Shown here piece by piece: positions 16,847 through 24,600 of a stretch of DNA of 33,202 nucleotides. Under the pieces are notes generated by a model. The model did not search any database, was not told where the DNA came from, and saw nothing but the letters and a program-made list of their open reading frames with translations. Position numbers and translations under genes: made by a program. This DNA is from an uncultured Acetatifactor sp. Its GTDB lineage: Bacteria; Bacillota; Clostridia; Lachnospirales; Lachnospiraceae. Location: contig CAJTZD010000014.1 of NCBI GenBank assembly GCA_910584235.1, positions 58,739 to 91,940 on the forward strand, read 5' to 3'. Within the stretch, counting starts at the first letter, position 1. Each line of letters starts with the position of its first letter.

Positions 16847-19115
16847 CAAGGTTGATAAAGTCCAGGAATGCGTCAAAATTCTCTGTTCTCAGATTTTTGT
16901 ACTGCTTTCTAAGCCATCCGCAGACATCAGAAATCCCGGTTCTTTGAAGCAGTTGTTCCAGGCCGCTTTCCACGGTTTGTCTTAGAAAAATTACCAAAGG
17001 CTCTATCAGATAATAGTCTTCATAGCTTTTCAGCTGGTTCAGGAGCGGCTCCATTCTGCCACCTCCGGATTCCTCATAAAGCCTGCTGAAGTTGTCATAT
17101 ATATTCTCATAATCCGCAGGGTTCCATTTTTTGATAATAATGCTCACGGCAATGATTCTGGAAACATTTGCCAGAGGGAGATTTCCGGAGCTTTGATTAA
17201 TATGTTCATAATAAGCATGCTGTATCCGGAGATATTCATTCAGGTCGTCAATTCCCAGGACACGGATCATAAAGATGTCCGCGATGGCTTCCTCATATAC
17301 TTTCTGGAGGATATCTGCAATCTCCTCTAATGCTGACAGTAATGTACCTGTGTGACTTTGAGGAAGCTGCAGCCTGGCATTATAATCATAGGTACATCGT
17401 AAGAGGATACTCTGATAATACTGGCATACAAAATCCCTATACTGGTCAAATTTTGTCCCTTTTTGATCTTCCGGTACCGGAACAGCCAGAAAATTCTCCA
17501 TGGCAGTGGGGTTATCTGACGGCATATATTCTTCCGCGATGTAGAGATCCAGCATTTTTGATGCCGCTCTGGACATGCTCCAGAAGTAAGCGGCATTTCT
17601 TTTTTCCCGGCTCCAGCCTGCCCGGATAAAATGACCTACCTCATGGGTAAGCCATGGGAGTACATTTTGGACCTCAAAAAGCAGGTCCACGGGGATATTG
17701 ATGTTGATGAAGCGATAGCGCGGACAGCTGCTTAAGTAAATGGTGGCTGTAATCTTTGCGCCGGTGTCCGTGGTCACAAGAGGCACATAGTGCAGCGGCT
17801 CTTTGTTCAGGTCTTTGTAAGACTGCAGAATGAAGAACAGATTTTCAACATAAGCCCCATACGCCAACAATACTTTTAGATTGGCGCCGGAATAGCGCAG
17901 TACGTTTTGAGGCGTCTCAAAATCCGACATACCTGCTGTCACACGATTATCCAAAAGCAGGTTCAGACAGTTGATCATCTGGGCAAAGCTGTCCTGCTGA
18001 TCGCTTTCTGTCTGATGTATGGATAGAAAATCCAGGAAGCGGTCAAGTGTTTCTTTGAGGTTTTTCCGCATCCCATCGTCACTGATAGAGGCACTGGTCT
18101 GAAAAAGCCGGAGAATCAGCCGCAACAGGGACTCACGTATGCTGGGACACAGGGAATTCAGCTCTTCACTGCGTCTGATGAAGTCATTCAGCTCTGCCTC
18201 TGCAGTTTCTGTATCAGGAAAATTCAGTTCACTGGAAGACGCCCAATCCTCCTGGAGCAGGAAGCGGGTATTCGTCTTGTGGATGCCTTTGGTGGCAGGG
18301 GATAGGGCGCCACTGTCCAGAAAGAGCGCTACAAATTTAGTGGTATCGCGGACTTCTCCTATGATATCGTAGTCATACTTCCCGAGTACGGAGAAGATGG
18401 GATACTTGAGCGTCAGAGCATCTGTTATGCTGCTATTTTGTGTTAAGGCGCCCGCCGTAACCTGGGAGGTGCAGGACAGACGGACAGACACCGTCAGGGA
18501 AGATGTTTCCTGCCATGCAGAGCAGTGTTTTAGATCCAGCCCCGGAATGGTGTATGTCTTCCGGATGCCCACATTATTCTCAATGAGTTTCCGGCAGTAA
18601 GCGGCCAGCACATGCACAAGCTTTGTGTAGCTTTTTCCCCTCATAACAAGGGCATGGTCATAGATGGAAAGGCATCCGTATACCTGTCCCTTTATAGAAG
18701 ATTCTTCCCTGAGACAGTCTTCCAGGCATTGACACAGTTTGTTCCTGTAAGAGACCAGGTCCATGCCGGATGGCTTCTCTAAATCCAGAACGGTCAGTGT
18801 GAACAGCGGATACGACTCCAATTCGCTGTTATCATTGGAGAGCAGGTGTTGCTCCGGGCTGACCGGATACAGGAAGAGCTTTTGCCTGATATTGTATTTT
18901 TCCTGTTCTTTTAAGTCGCTGCCAAGAGACTTGCTGAAGCCCTGATATCCTGATACGGGCAGGACATCCATGCAGTCGAAATTAGTCCATGTCATGAACA
19001 TGGCTTCCCTTATGGTGGCCTTTTTGGGGGCATTGGGAATCTTCTTATATAATTTTATGATATAGCCATCTGTTGTATCAGTTCCAGATCTGCTTGCCAT
19101 CTCCGGTATATCCAT
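16839..19115 (-). CDS. Large cytosolic protein: Lrp/AsnC-like repeats plus HExxH zinc metallopeptidase-like domain
   Basis: 758 aa, no signal peptide or membrane segment. The N-terminal half has three similar segments with an (F/Y)D core, NFDCMDVLPVSGYQGF (45), IYDHALVMRGKSYTKLV (151) and KYDYDIIGEVRDTTKFV (246). The last two are followed by GI-x-KT-x-T, the pattern of Lrp/AsnC (RAM) ligand-binding domains. The C-terminal half contains LTHEVGHFIRAGW with HEVGH at 491-495 and EEAIAD at 608-613, about 115 residues later, which fits a gluzincin-like zinc site (two His, then Glu). No ATPase or DNA-binding motif is visible. It is the last gene of a three-gene unit, starting 3 bp after the 67-aa gene. 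The coding is more AT-rich than the flanks. It may be a ligand-gated protease in a conflict or stress system; function is inferred. An alternative start is Met6. Confidence 0.85.
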   Translation of the reverse strand: MDIPEMASRSGTDTTDGYIIKLYKKIPNAPKKATIREAMFMTWTNFDCMDVLPVSGYQGFSKSLGSDLKEQEKYNIRQKLFLYPVSPEQHLLSNDNSELESYPLFTLTVLDLEKPSGMDLVSYRNKLCQCLEDCLREESSIKGQVYGCLSIYDHALVMRGKSYTKLVHVLAAYCRKLIENNVGIRKTYTIPGLDLKHCSAWQETSSLTVSVRLSCTSQVTAGALTQNSSITDALTLKYPIFSVLGKYDYDIIGEVRDTTKFVALFLDSGALSPATKGIHKTNTRFLLQEDWASSSELNFPDTETAEAELNDFIRRSEELNSLCPSIRESLLRLILRLFQTSASISDDGMRKNLKETLDRFLDFLSIHQTESDQQDSFAQMINCLNLLLDNRVTAGMSDFETPQNVLRYSGANLKVLLAYGAYVENLFFILQSYKDLNKEPLHYVPLVTTDTGAKITATIYLSSCPRYRFININIPVDLLFEVQNVLPWLTHEVGHFIRAGWSREKRNAAYFWSMSRAASKMLDLYIAEEYMPSDNPTAMENFLAVPVPEDQKGTKFDQYRDFVCQYYQSILLRCTYDYNARLQLPQSHTGTLLSALEEIADILQKVYEEAIADIFMIRVLGIDDLNEYLRIQHAYYEHINQSSGNLPLANVSRIIAVSIIIKKWNPADYENIYDNFSRLYEESGGGRMEPLLNQLKSYEDYYLIEPLVIFLRQTVESGLEQLLQRTGISDVCGWLRKQYKNLRTENFDAFLDFINLEK

Positions 19116-19118
19116 CCT

Positions 19119-19322
19119 TTAGAAATATTTCAATATGACGTCCTGAATGATGGCGTCTAAATGGGTTGCCTGTTTGTGGCTTACCATTTTCTGCTTGCGG
19201 TATGACTTGGATGATTTGTTCCGATCCCACATGTTGCTCTCCTGGACATCTGCGAAGCAGAATGTTTTTGGGTTTTCCTTTATGGTCTTTTTTGATTTTG
19301 GGAACAGGATTCCCTTTTCCAT
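19119..19322 (-). CDS. Small 67-aa basic protein in metallopeptidase operon
   Basis: Starts at an ATG 9 bases after GGAGG, a strong ribosome binding site; a longer frame starting at 19338 would use that site as codons and is less likely. The protein is Lys-rich (MEKGILFPKSKKTIKENPKT) and ends in a helix-like segment HLDAIIQDVILKYF. No family is recognised. The stop is 3 bp before the metallopeptidase start, so the two are translationally coupled. It could be an adaptor, inhibitor or cleavage substrate of the protease (inference). Confidence 0.65.
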   Translation of the reverse strand: MEKGILFPKSKKTIKENPKTFCFADVQESNMWDRNKSSKSYRKQKMVSHKQATHLDAIIQDVILKYF

Positions 19323-19406
19323 TTCTGAATACCTCCATTGTATAGCTCTTTATTCTTTATTATTAAAATATGTTGCCCAGAATGATATGATATCATCCTT
19401 TATGAT

Positions 19407-20414
19407 TTATATCTTATATTTCAAGTAAGGAAATATAAAAAACACAAATATGGAAGCACCCCATAGGAGTACTGTCAGGATGCCCATAAGCCACTTCCGA
19501 AACCCATTGTCTTTGTTATTCAAAACGACAGATACGAGAAACAACAGGGTCGTTAAAGACGCTGTAATGACAAGGTTCATTTGGAAGAAATCGGATATGG
19601 TCCAGGACTCGGCATGATTCAGGTTTAGGCCGATGATCGCAAAGATTGCAATAAAAATTCCCATAAACTGAATAATGTCTTTTTGCATGTCCTGCATGGC
19701 GGCTCCGATCTTGCCGCTTAGCTTTAGTTCTTTCTCAATTTCATCGCCTGCTGTTTCCTTAGCTTTTGATTCAGCTATACCTGAGGACTTTTCTTCTGCA
19801 ATTTTTTCTACTTCGGCTTTGAGGGCTTTCTCCTGCTCTTGCCGTTCTGTTTTATCTGCCGTTAGCTCTTTCTCCCACGTATCTTTCAACGAGGAGAGAT
19901 CAGAATGTTGAGCCTGATACTTCTCGGATAGTTCATCTGCCTTGCTTACATTTTTATTATAATCTAACAGCAAGGTATCTAACTGCTTTGAAAAAGCGGT
20001 CAGCCTTACCATATGCTCTCCTAAAAAGATAAAATCATCTAAGAGAGCTTCCAGCATATTTGGCTCATTGAGGCTGATATGGATTCTTCCATAATTCGAC
20101 TCATCAATTGGTTGCTCCAAATCTGATTCTCCATCAGATGATAATGTGATATAACGTTTTTTGTTATAATCACACATTATGCGAACGAAAGTGCTTTCAT
20201 CGTATCCGAGAGCGTTCCACTTGTCGATTACCATCTTGAAATTATAGGTACTATCAACCTCATCTTCGGGCTCGTGTGCCATGACTTCGGCTGGATTTTT
20301 CGGTAGCAGCAGACGGAATATCTTTATTTTATCGATATGTTCTTTTAACTCTGTATCTTCTAAACGGTCCCTTTCTGTTTCTTCAGTAGCCTGATTTTCA
20401 TTGTTCTCTGTCAT
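19407..20414 (-). CDS. Coiled-coil protein with three C-terminal membrane helices
   Basis: 335 aa from ATG 20414; the frame is open for 46 codons further but the predicted promoter lies in that stretch, so the shorter start is preferred. Residues about 20-145 form a soluble domain (KIFRLLLPKNPAEVMAHEPE ... YGRIHISLNEPNMLEALLDD). About 150-235 is a charged coiled coil (KADELSEKYQAQHSDLSSLK, then a Lys/Glu-rich run). Three membrane helices follow: IIQFMGIFIAIFAIIGLNL, MNLVITASLTTLLFLVSVVL and WLMGILTVLLWGASIFVFFI, ending YLKYKI. The architecture (sensor-like domain, coiled coil, short helical hairpin) resembles membrane effectors such as SLATT-type proteins in defence loci, but homology is not established. 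It is the first gene of the unit and the likely membrane partner of the protease. Confidence 0.8.
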   Translation of the reverse strand: MTENNENQATEETERDRLEDTELKEHIDKIKIFRLLLPKNPAEVMAHEPEDEVDSTYNFKMVIDKWNALGYDESTFVRIMCDYNKKRYITLSSDGESDLEQPIDESNYGRIHISLNEPNMLEALLDDFIFLGEHMVRLTAFSKQLDTLLLDYNKNVSKADELSEKYQAQHSDLSSLKDTWEKELTADKTERQEQEKALKAEVEKIAEEKSSGIAESKAKETAGDEIEKELKLSGKIGAAMQDMQKDIIQFMGIFIAIFAIIGLNLNHAESWTISDFFQMNLVITASLTTLLFLVSVVLNNKDNGFRKWLMGILTVLLWGASIFVFFIFPYLKYKI

Positions 20415-20447
20415 ACCTTTGCCCGTTCCCCTTTTAACGTTCTTCCG

Positions 20448-20477
20448 TGTATATATGTTCTTCGATGTGTATGTCAA
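20448..20477 (-). promoter_or_regulatory. Sigma-A-type promoter of the three-gene metallopeptidase unit
   Basis: On the minus strand: TTGACA (20477-20472), an 18-bp spacer, then TATACA (20453-20448), about 35 bp upstream of the ATG at 20414. The -35 is a perfect consensus. Confidence 0.7.
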
Positions 20478-20843
20478 ATAGCGTTTATATACATCTGGTA
20501 TGGATTTCAGAAGTATTTCCATCTTACCACAATCCAGTAGACAATGCAACAACGATTTGCTCTGTTCCTAGCAGTGCTCTTGCGGTTTATGACCACAACT
20601 GCAGCAAAAAACTTGACAACATTCGGAGAATGGATTACCATAGTATCATAAATCAAAGACATTATCTGAAGATCTTTTGTATCTAAGGTTGAAAGGCATT
20701 TCTGCCGTTTTTCACTGGAAACGGATTCAAGAGGAACGCGAAAAATGGCAGGCAAGACCGTGACGGAGTACCGGCAGGCCAGGGCTTTATACAAAGTCTG
20801 ACCTCACCGACAGCATGGAATCTGAGAAAAGGACGTAAAAGCT
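20478..20843. other. Intergenic region between island and addA, with a composition boundary
   Basis: No convincing gene here. The left part (to about 20740) is AT-rich like the metallopeptidase island; the right part is GC-rich like addA. Near the boundary a short frame (20745-20801) reads MAGKTVTEYRQARALYKV and stops; it may be the tail of a gene interrupted or deleted when the island arrived, or chance. No addB is seen upstream of addA, although addB usually precedes it in Firmicutes. No transposase, integrase or clear direct repeat was found. Confidence 0.5.
20613..20641 (+). promoter_or_regulatory. Possible addA promoter
   Basis: TTGACA (20613-20618), 17-bp spacer, TACCAT (20636-20641). 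The -35 is perfect and the -10 matches 4 of 6. It lies about 200 bp before addA, giving a long leader, so it is tentative. Confidence 0.35.
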
Positions 20844-23800
20844 ATGGCAGTGACATTTACCAAAGAACAGAGTATGGCCATCGAACTGCATGGCCGGAAT
20901 ATATTGGTGTCCGCAGCGGCGGGCAGCGGTAAGACTGCCGTGCTGGTGGAGCGCATCGTGCGGATGGTCTGTGACGAGAGGAATCCCGTGGACATAGATC
21001 GTCTGCTGGTGGTGACCTTTACCAACGCGGCGGCGGCGGAAATGCGGGAGCGCATTGCGGCGGGCATTTCAAAGCGGCTTGCCGGGAATCCGGAATCCGC
21101 GCATATCCAGCGCCAGTCCACACTTCTGCACAATGCCCAGATCACTACCATCGACAGCTTCTGCCTGTTCCTACTGCGGAACCATTTTAACGAAATCGGC
21201 CTGGATCCTGCTTTCCGCATTGCCGATGAGGGGGAAGTGCGGCTGATGCAGCGGGAAGTGCTGGAGGAGCTGATGGAGGCTGCCCATGCCTCCGGAGACG
21301 AAGCGTTTCACTACTGCGTGGAATATTTCTGCACCGGGGGGCGGGAGAGCGTTTTGGAGCAGCATATTTTGAATCTGTCCCGGTATGCGGCCAGCTTTCC
21401 CTGGCCTGCCAAGTGGCTTGCGGAGAGAAAAGGAGACTATGGCGCCGGCACAGTGGAAGCGCTGTGCGAAAGCCCCTATGGAGGCTGGCTGCTTGCGCAC
21501 TTGCGCTGCCTGCTGGCAGGATGCGTTGAGAAGATGGAGCGGGTGCAGGCCCTGTGCCAGGAGCCGGACGGCCCTTATATGTACGGAGAACTGGTGGACG
21601 GAGAGCTGGAGCAGCTGGAAAGTCTCCTTTCCTGCAGGTCCCTGGAGGAGTATGGGGTAAAGCTGCCTGCCGTAAGCTTCGGCAGACTGTCCGCCAAGAA
21701 AGACGACAGCGTCTCACCCATAAAGAGAGAGCTGGCAAAGCAGATGCGGGCGGCCGTAAAGGACAGTGTCAGGAATATCGAAGAGCGGTACTTTGCCACC
21801 TCCCTGGAGCTGGCAGCCAGGCAGGGCAGCGCCTGCGCGGGCCCCGTGGGCACTCTGATTGATCTGGTACTGGACTTTGACAGGCGGATGCAGGAAAAGA
21901 AGCAGGAAAAAAAAGTCATAGATTTTTCCGACATGGAGCATTTCGCCCTGGGAATTCTGCTGGACGGAGAGGGGGAAGAGGCGCGGCCCAGCGCCGTAGC
22001 TCTGGAATACAGACAGCATTTCGTTGAGATATTGACGGATGAGTATCAGGACAGCAACCTGGTGCAGGAATACCTGCTGAAAGCCGTATCCGGCGAAGAG
22101 GACGGTGGGTTCAACCGCTTCATGGTGGGGGACGTGAAACAGAGTATCTATAAGTTCCGCCTGGCAAGGCCGGAGCTGTTTTTGGAGAAGTACAACAGCT
22201 ATCCGGGCTGGCAGGAGGACATGGGGACAGGTATGGCTGCCGGCAGGGCGCCTGAGGAGAGCTGCCTGAGGATCGACCTTGCGAAGAACTTCCGCAGCCG
22301 CCTGCAGGTGGTGGACGCCGTGAATGATGTATTCGGCCGTTTGATGAGCGAGACCGTGGGGGGGATTCCCTATGATGAGAGGGCGGCGCTCTACCCCGGG
22401 GCAGCCTATCCGGACAGCGCGGACTGCGGCAGCGAGCTGCTGCTGGCGGAGAAGCCGGGCAGGGAGGATGAACTGGGAGAGAAGCAGGCGGAGAGCCTGA
22501 TGATCGCCCGCAGGATCAAGGAGCTGCGCGGCCGCTTTTTCGTAACGGACAGAGAGACCGGCATCCTGCGCCCTGCCCGGTACAGCGATATGGTGATCCT
22601 GCTTCGCACCAACAGCGGCTGGGACGAGGAATTCAAAGAGGTGCTGGAGGGAGAGGGGATTCCCGTATACATTACTTCCAAGACCGGATATTTTGCGGCC
22701 ACGGAGGTCCAGGAGCTGCTGCAGCTATTGCGGGTGCTGGACAATCCCAGCCAGGACATCCCCCTGTTCGGAGTCATGAAATCCCTGTTCGGAGGCTTCT
22801 CGGAAGAAGAGGCCGCCATTATCCGAAGCGGCGCAAAGGACTGCAGCCTGTATGAGGCGTTGAAGCGATTTGCCAAAGCGTATGGACAGGATTCGGCTTA
22901 TGACTCAGGGCTTGCCAGCGAAGCGGAGACGAGTGCGGATTTGCCAGGGGAGACGATACGGGATTCGGCGGAAAAAGGGAAGAGCGGCAGACTGACAAGG
23001 AGGGATGAAGCCGGAGGGATGGAGCCTGGACAGGATACGCAGATGAAATATCTCGGCGCAAAGACCGCGGCTTTTTTGCACAGAATAAGAGAATACCGCA
23101 GCTGCACCGTCTACCTCCCTATCCGGGAGCTGTTGACAAAGCTCATAGGGGATTTCGGCTATCTGGATTATGTGACGGCGCTTCCGGCGGGAAGCAGGCG
23201 GCGGGCCAATGTGGAGATGCTTCTCACCAAGGCCTCGGACTTTGAGCGCACCAGTTATTTCGGCCTGTTCCACTTTATCCGCTACATGGAGCAGCTGGAG
23301 AAATACGATGTGGATTCCGGCGGAGCGGAGCTTTTGGACGAGAACGCGGACGTGGTGCGTATCATGAGCATCCACAAGAGCAAGGGCCTGGAATTCCCCA
23401 TTACCTTTGTGGCAGGCTTAAGCAAGCGGTTCAACATGCAGGATGTGAACCAGGCGCTGATTCTGGATATGGATCTGGGCCTTGCCACGGATTATGTGGA
23501 TCCGGGGAGACGCATCCGCAATAAGACCCTGCGCCGGGCAGCTCTGTCCGGGAAGCTTCGGGAAGAGAGCCTGTCCGAGGAACTGCGGCTCTTATATGTG
23601 GCTATGACCAGGGCCAGGGAGAAGCTGATCATGACCGGTGTGACAGAGCACGCGGCGCAGCTCTGGGAGCAGATGAGAGAGGCGGGATATGAGAGGCTGA
23701 CATATCTGGACTTTATGGAGGCAGGAAGCTTTCTGGACTTTCTGCTGCCCATTCTGCCAAAGACCTGTATGCAGGTGAAAGTACAGGAACAGATCCGGGA

Positions 23801-24584
23801 GGAGACGGAGCAGATGAAAGAACAGCTGGGGCTTGCCGGAAAAAAAGCGGCGCTGGAGAGAGCGGAGGCATTTGCGGATCCGGAGGCGGGGAAAAGGCTG
23901 TCCGGGCGGCTGAACGCGGTCTATCCCTATGCCATGCTCTCGGAGCTCTATACCAAGACCACTGTGTCCGAGTTAAAGATCGCAGCCATGGCGGACCGGG
24001 ACGAGGCCGCCTATCACACCTTTGAGGAAAAGGAAGTCCAGCCCTATATCCCGCTGTTTTGCAGGGGCGAGGAAAAGATCAGCGGCGCGGTCAGAGGCAA
24101 TGCCTACCACAGGGTCATGGAGCTTCTGGACTTTGAGGCCGTATCGGAAGCGGCCGCCCTCCAGACCTTTTTGGAGAAAGAAGTGGAAAGCGGACGTCTG
24201 TCGGCAGAATATTTTCAGGCCGTGCGCCCGGAAAAGATCGGGAAATTCCTGGCCTCCCCCCTGGCAGGACGTATGCGGCGGGCCCAGAGGCAGGGCAGGC
24301 TTTACAGGGAGCAGCCTTTTGTGCTGGGCATCGACGCACGCCGCCTGAAAGGGAGCTTTCCGGAGGGCGAGACGGTTCTGATCCAGGGGATCATAGATGT
24401 GTTCTTCGAGGAAGAGGACGGCCTTGTCCTGCTTGACTACAAGACTGACGCCGTCTCCTCCATGAAAGAGCTCTGGAACCGCTATGAGACCCAGCTTGAC
24501 TATTACCGGGAGGCCGTCCAGAAGCTTTTCGGAAAGCCGGTGAAAGAGAGGATACTGTATTCTTTCCATTTGGGTAGATATTAA
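20844..24584 (+). CDS. addA: AddA helicase-nuclease subunit of the AddAB recombination complex
   Basis: Processes DNA double-strand ends for RecA loading (the RecBCD counterpart of Firmicutes). 1246 aa, the usual AddA length. UvrD-type motifs in order: Walker A AAAGSGKT (24-31); LLVVTFTNAAAAEMRERI; DEYQDSNLVQ (from 399, Walker B); GDVKQSIYKFR (about 430); SIHKSKGLEFPITFVAGL (about 845); LLYVAMTRAREKL (about 915). The C-terminal RecB-type nuclease has the LLDYKTDAV motif (about 1195). SD AAAAGGA precedes the ATG. Residues about 685-720 form a Glu/Gly/Lys-rich low-conservation insert. The AddB partner, which carries the iron-sulfur nuclease, is not in this window directly upstream, where the AT-rich island lies instead. 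Confidence 0.97.
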   Translation: MAVTFTKEQSMAIELHGRNILVSAAAGSGKTAVLVERIVRMVCDERNPVDIDRLLVVTFTNAAAAEMRERIAAGISKRLAGNPESAHIQRQSTLLHNAQITTIDSFCLFLLRNHFNEIGLDPAFRIADEGEVRLMQREVLEELMEAAHASGDEAFHYCVEYFCTGGRESVLEQHILNLSRYAASFPWPAKWLAERKGDYGAGTVEALCESPYGGWLLAHLRCLLAGCVEKMERVQALCQEPDGPYMYGELVDGELEQLESLLSCRSLEEYGVKLPAVSFGRLSAKKDDSVSPIKRELAKQMRAAVKDSVRNIEERYFATSLELAARQGSACAGPVGTLIDLVLDFDRRMQEKKQEKKVIDFSDMEHFALGILLDGEGEEARPSAVALEYRQHFVEILTDEYQDSNLVQEYLLKAVSGEEDGGFNRFMVGDVKQSIYKFRLARPELFLEKYNSYPGWQEDMGTGMAAGRAPEESCLRIDLAKNFRSRLQVVDAVNDVFGRLMSETVGGIPYDERAALYPGAAYPDSADCGSELLLAEKPGREDELGEKQAESLMIARRIKELRGRFFVTDRETGILRPARYSDMVILLRTNSGWDEEFKEVLEGEGIPVYITSKTGYFAATEVQELLQLLRVLDNPSQDIPLFGVMKSLFGGFSEEEAAIIRSGAKDCSLYEALKRFAKAYGQDSAYDSGLASEAETSADLPGETIRDSAEKGKSGRLTRRDEAGGMEPGQDTQMKYLGAKTAAFLHRIREYRSCTVYLPIRELLTKLIGDFGYLDYVTALPAGSRRRANVEMLLTKASDFERTSYFGLFHFIRYMEQLEKYDVDSGGAELLDENADVVRIMSIHKSKGLEFPITFVAGLSKRFNMQDVNQALILDMDLGLATDYVDPGRRIRNKTLRRAALSGKLREESLSEELRLLYVAMTRAREKLIMTGVTEHAAQLWEQMREAGYERLTYLDFMEAGSFLDFLLPILPKTCMQVKVQEQIREETEQMKEQLGLAGKKAALERAEAFADPEAGKRLSGRLNAVYPYAMLSELYTKTTVSELKIAAMADRDEAAYHTFEEKEVQPYIPLFCRGEEKISGAVRGNAYHRVMELLDFEAVSEAAALQTFLEKEVESGRLSAEYFQAVRPEKIGKFLASPLAGRMRRAQRQGRLYREQPFVLGIDARRLKGSFPEGETVLIQGIIDVFFEEEDGLVLLDYKTDAVSSMKELWNRYETQLDYYREAVQKLFGKPVKERILYSFHLGRY

Positions 24585-24600
24585 GCCCTTCCCGGGAGAG

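Noticed and set aside
19078..19338. 86-aa alternative frame overlapping the 67-aa gene
   Set aside because: Its first codons would consume the GGAGG site that is ideally placed for the 67-aa frame, and it runs into the metallopeptidase gene.
20507..20794. 95-aa reverse-strand frame upstream of the membrane protein gene
   Set aside because: No RBS or recognisable features, and it spans the composition boundary.
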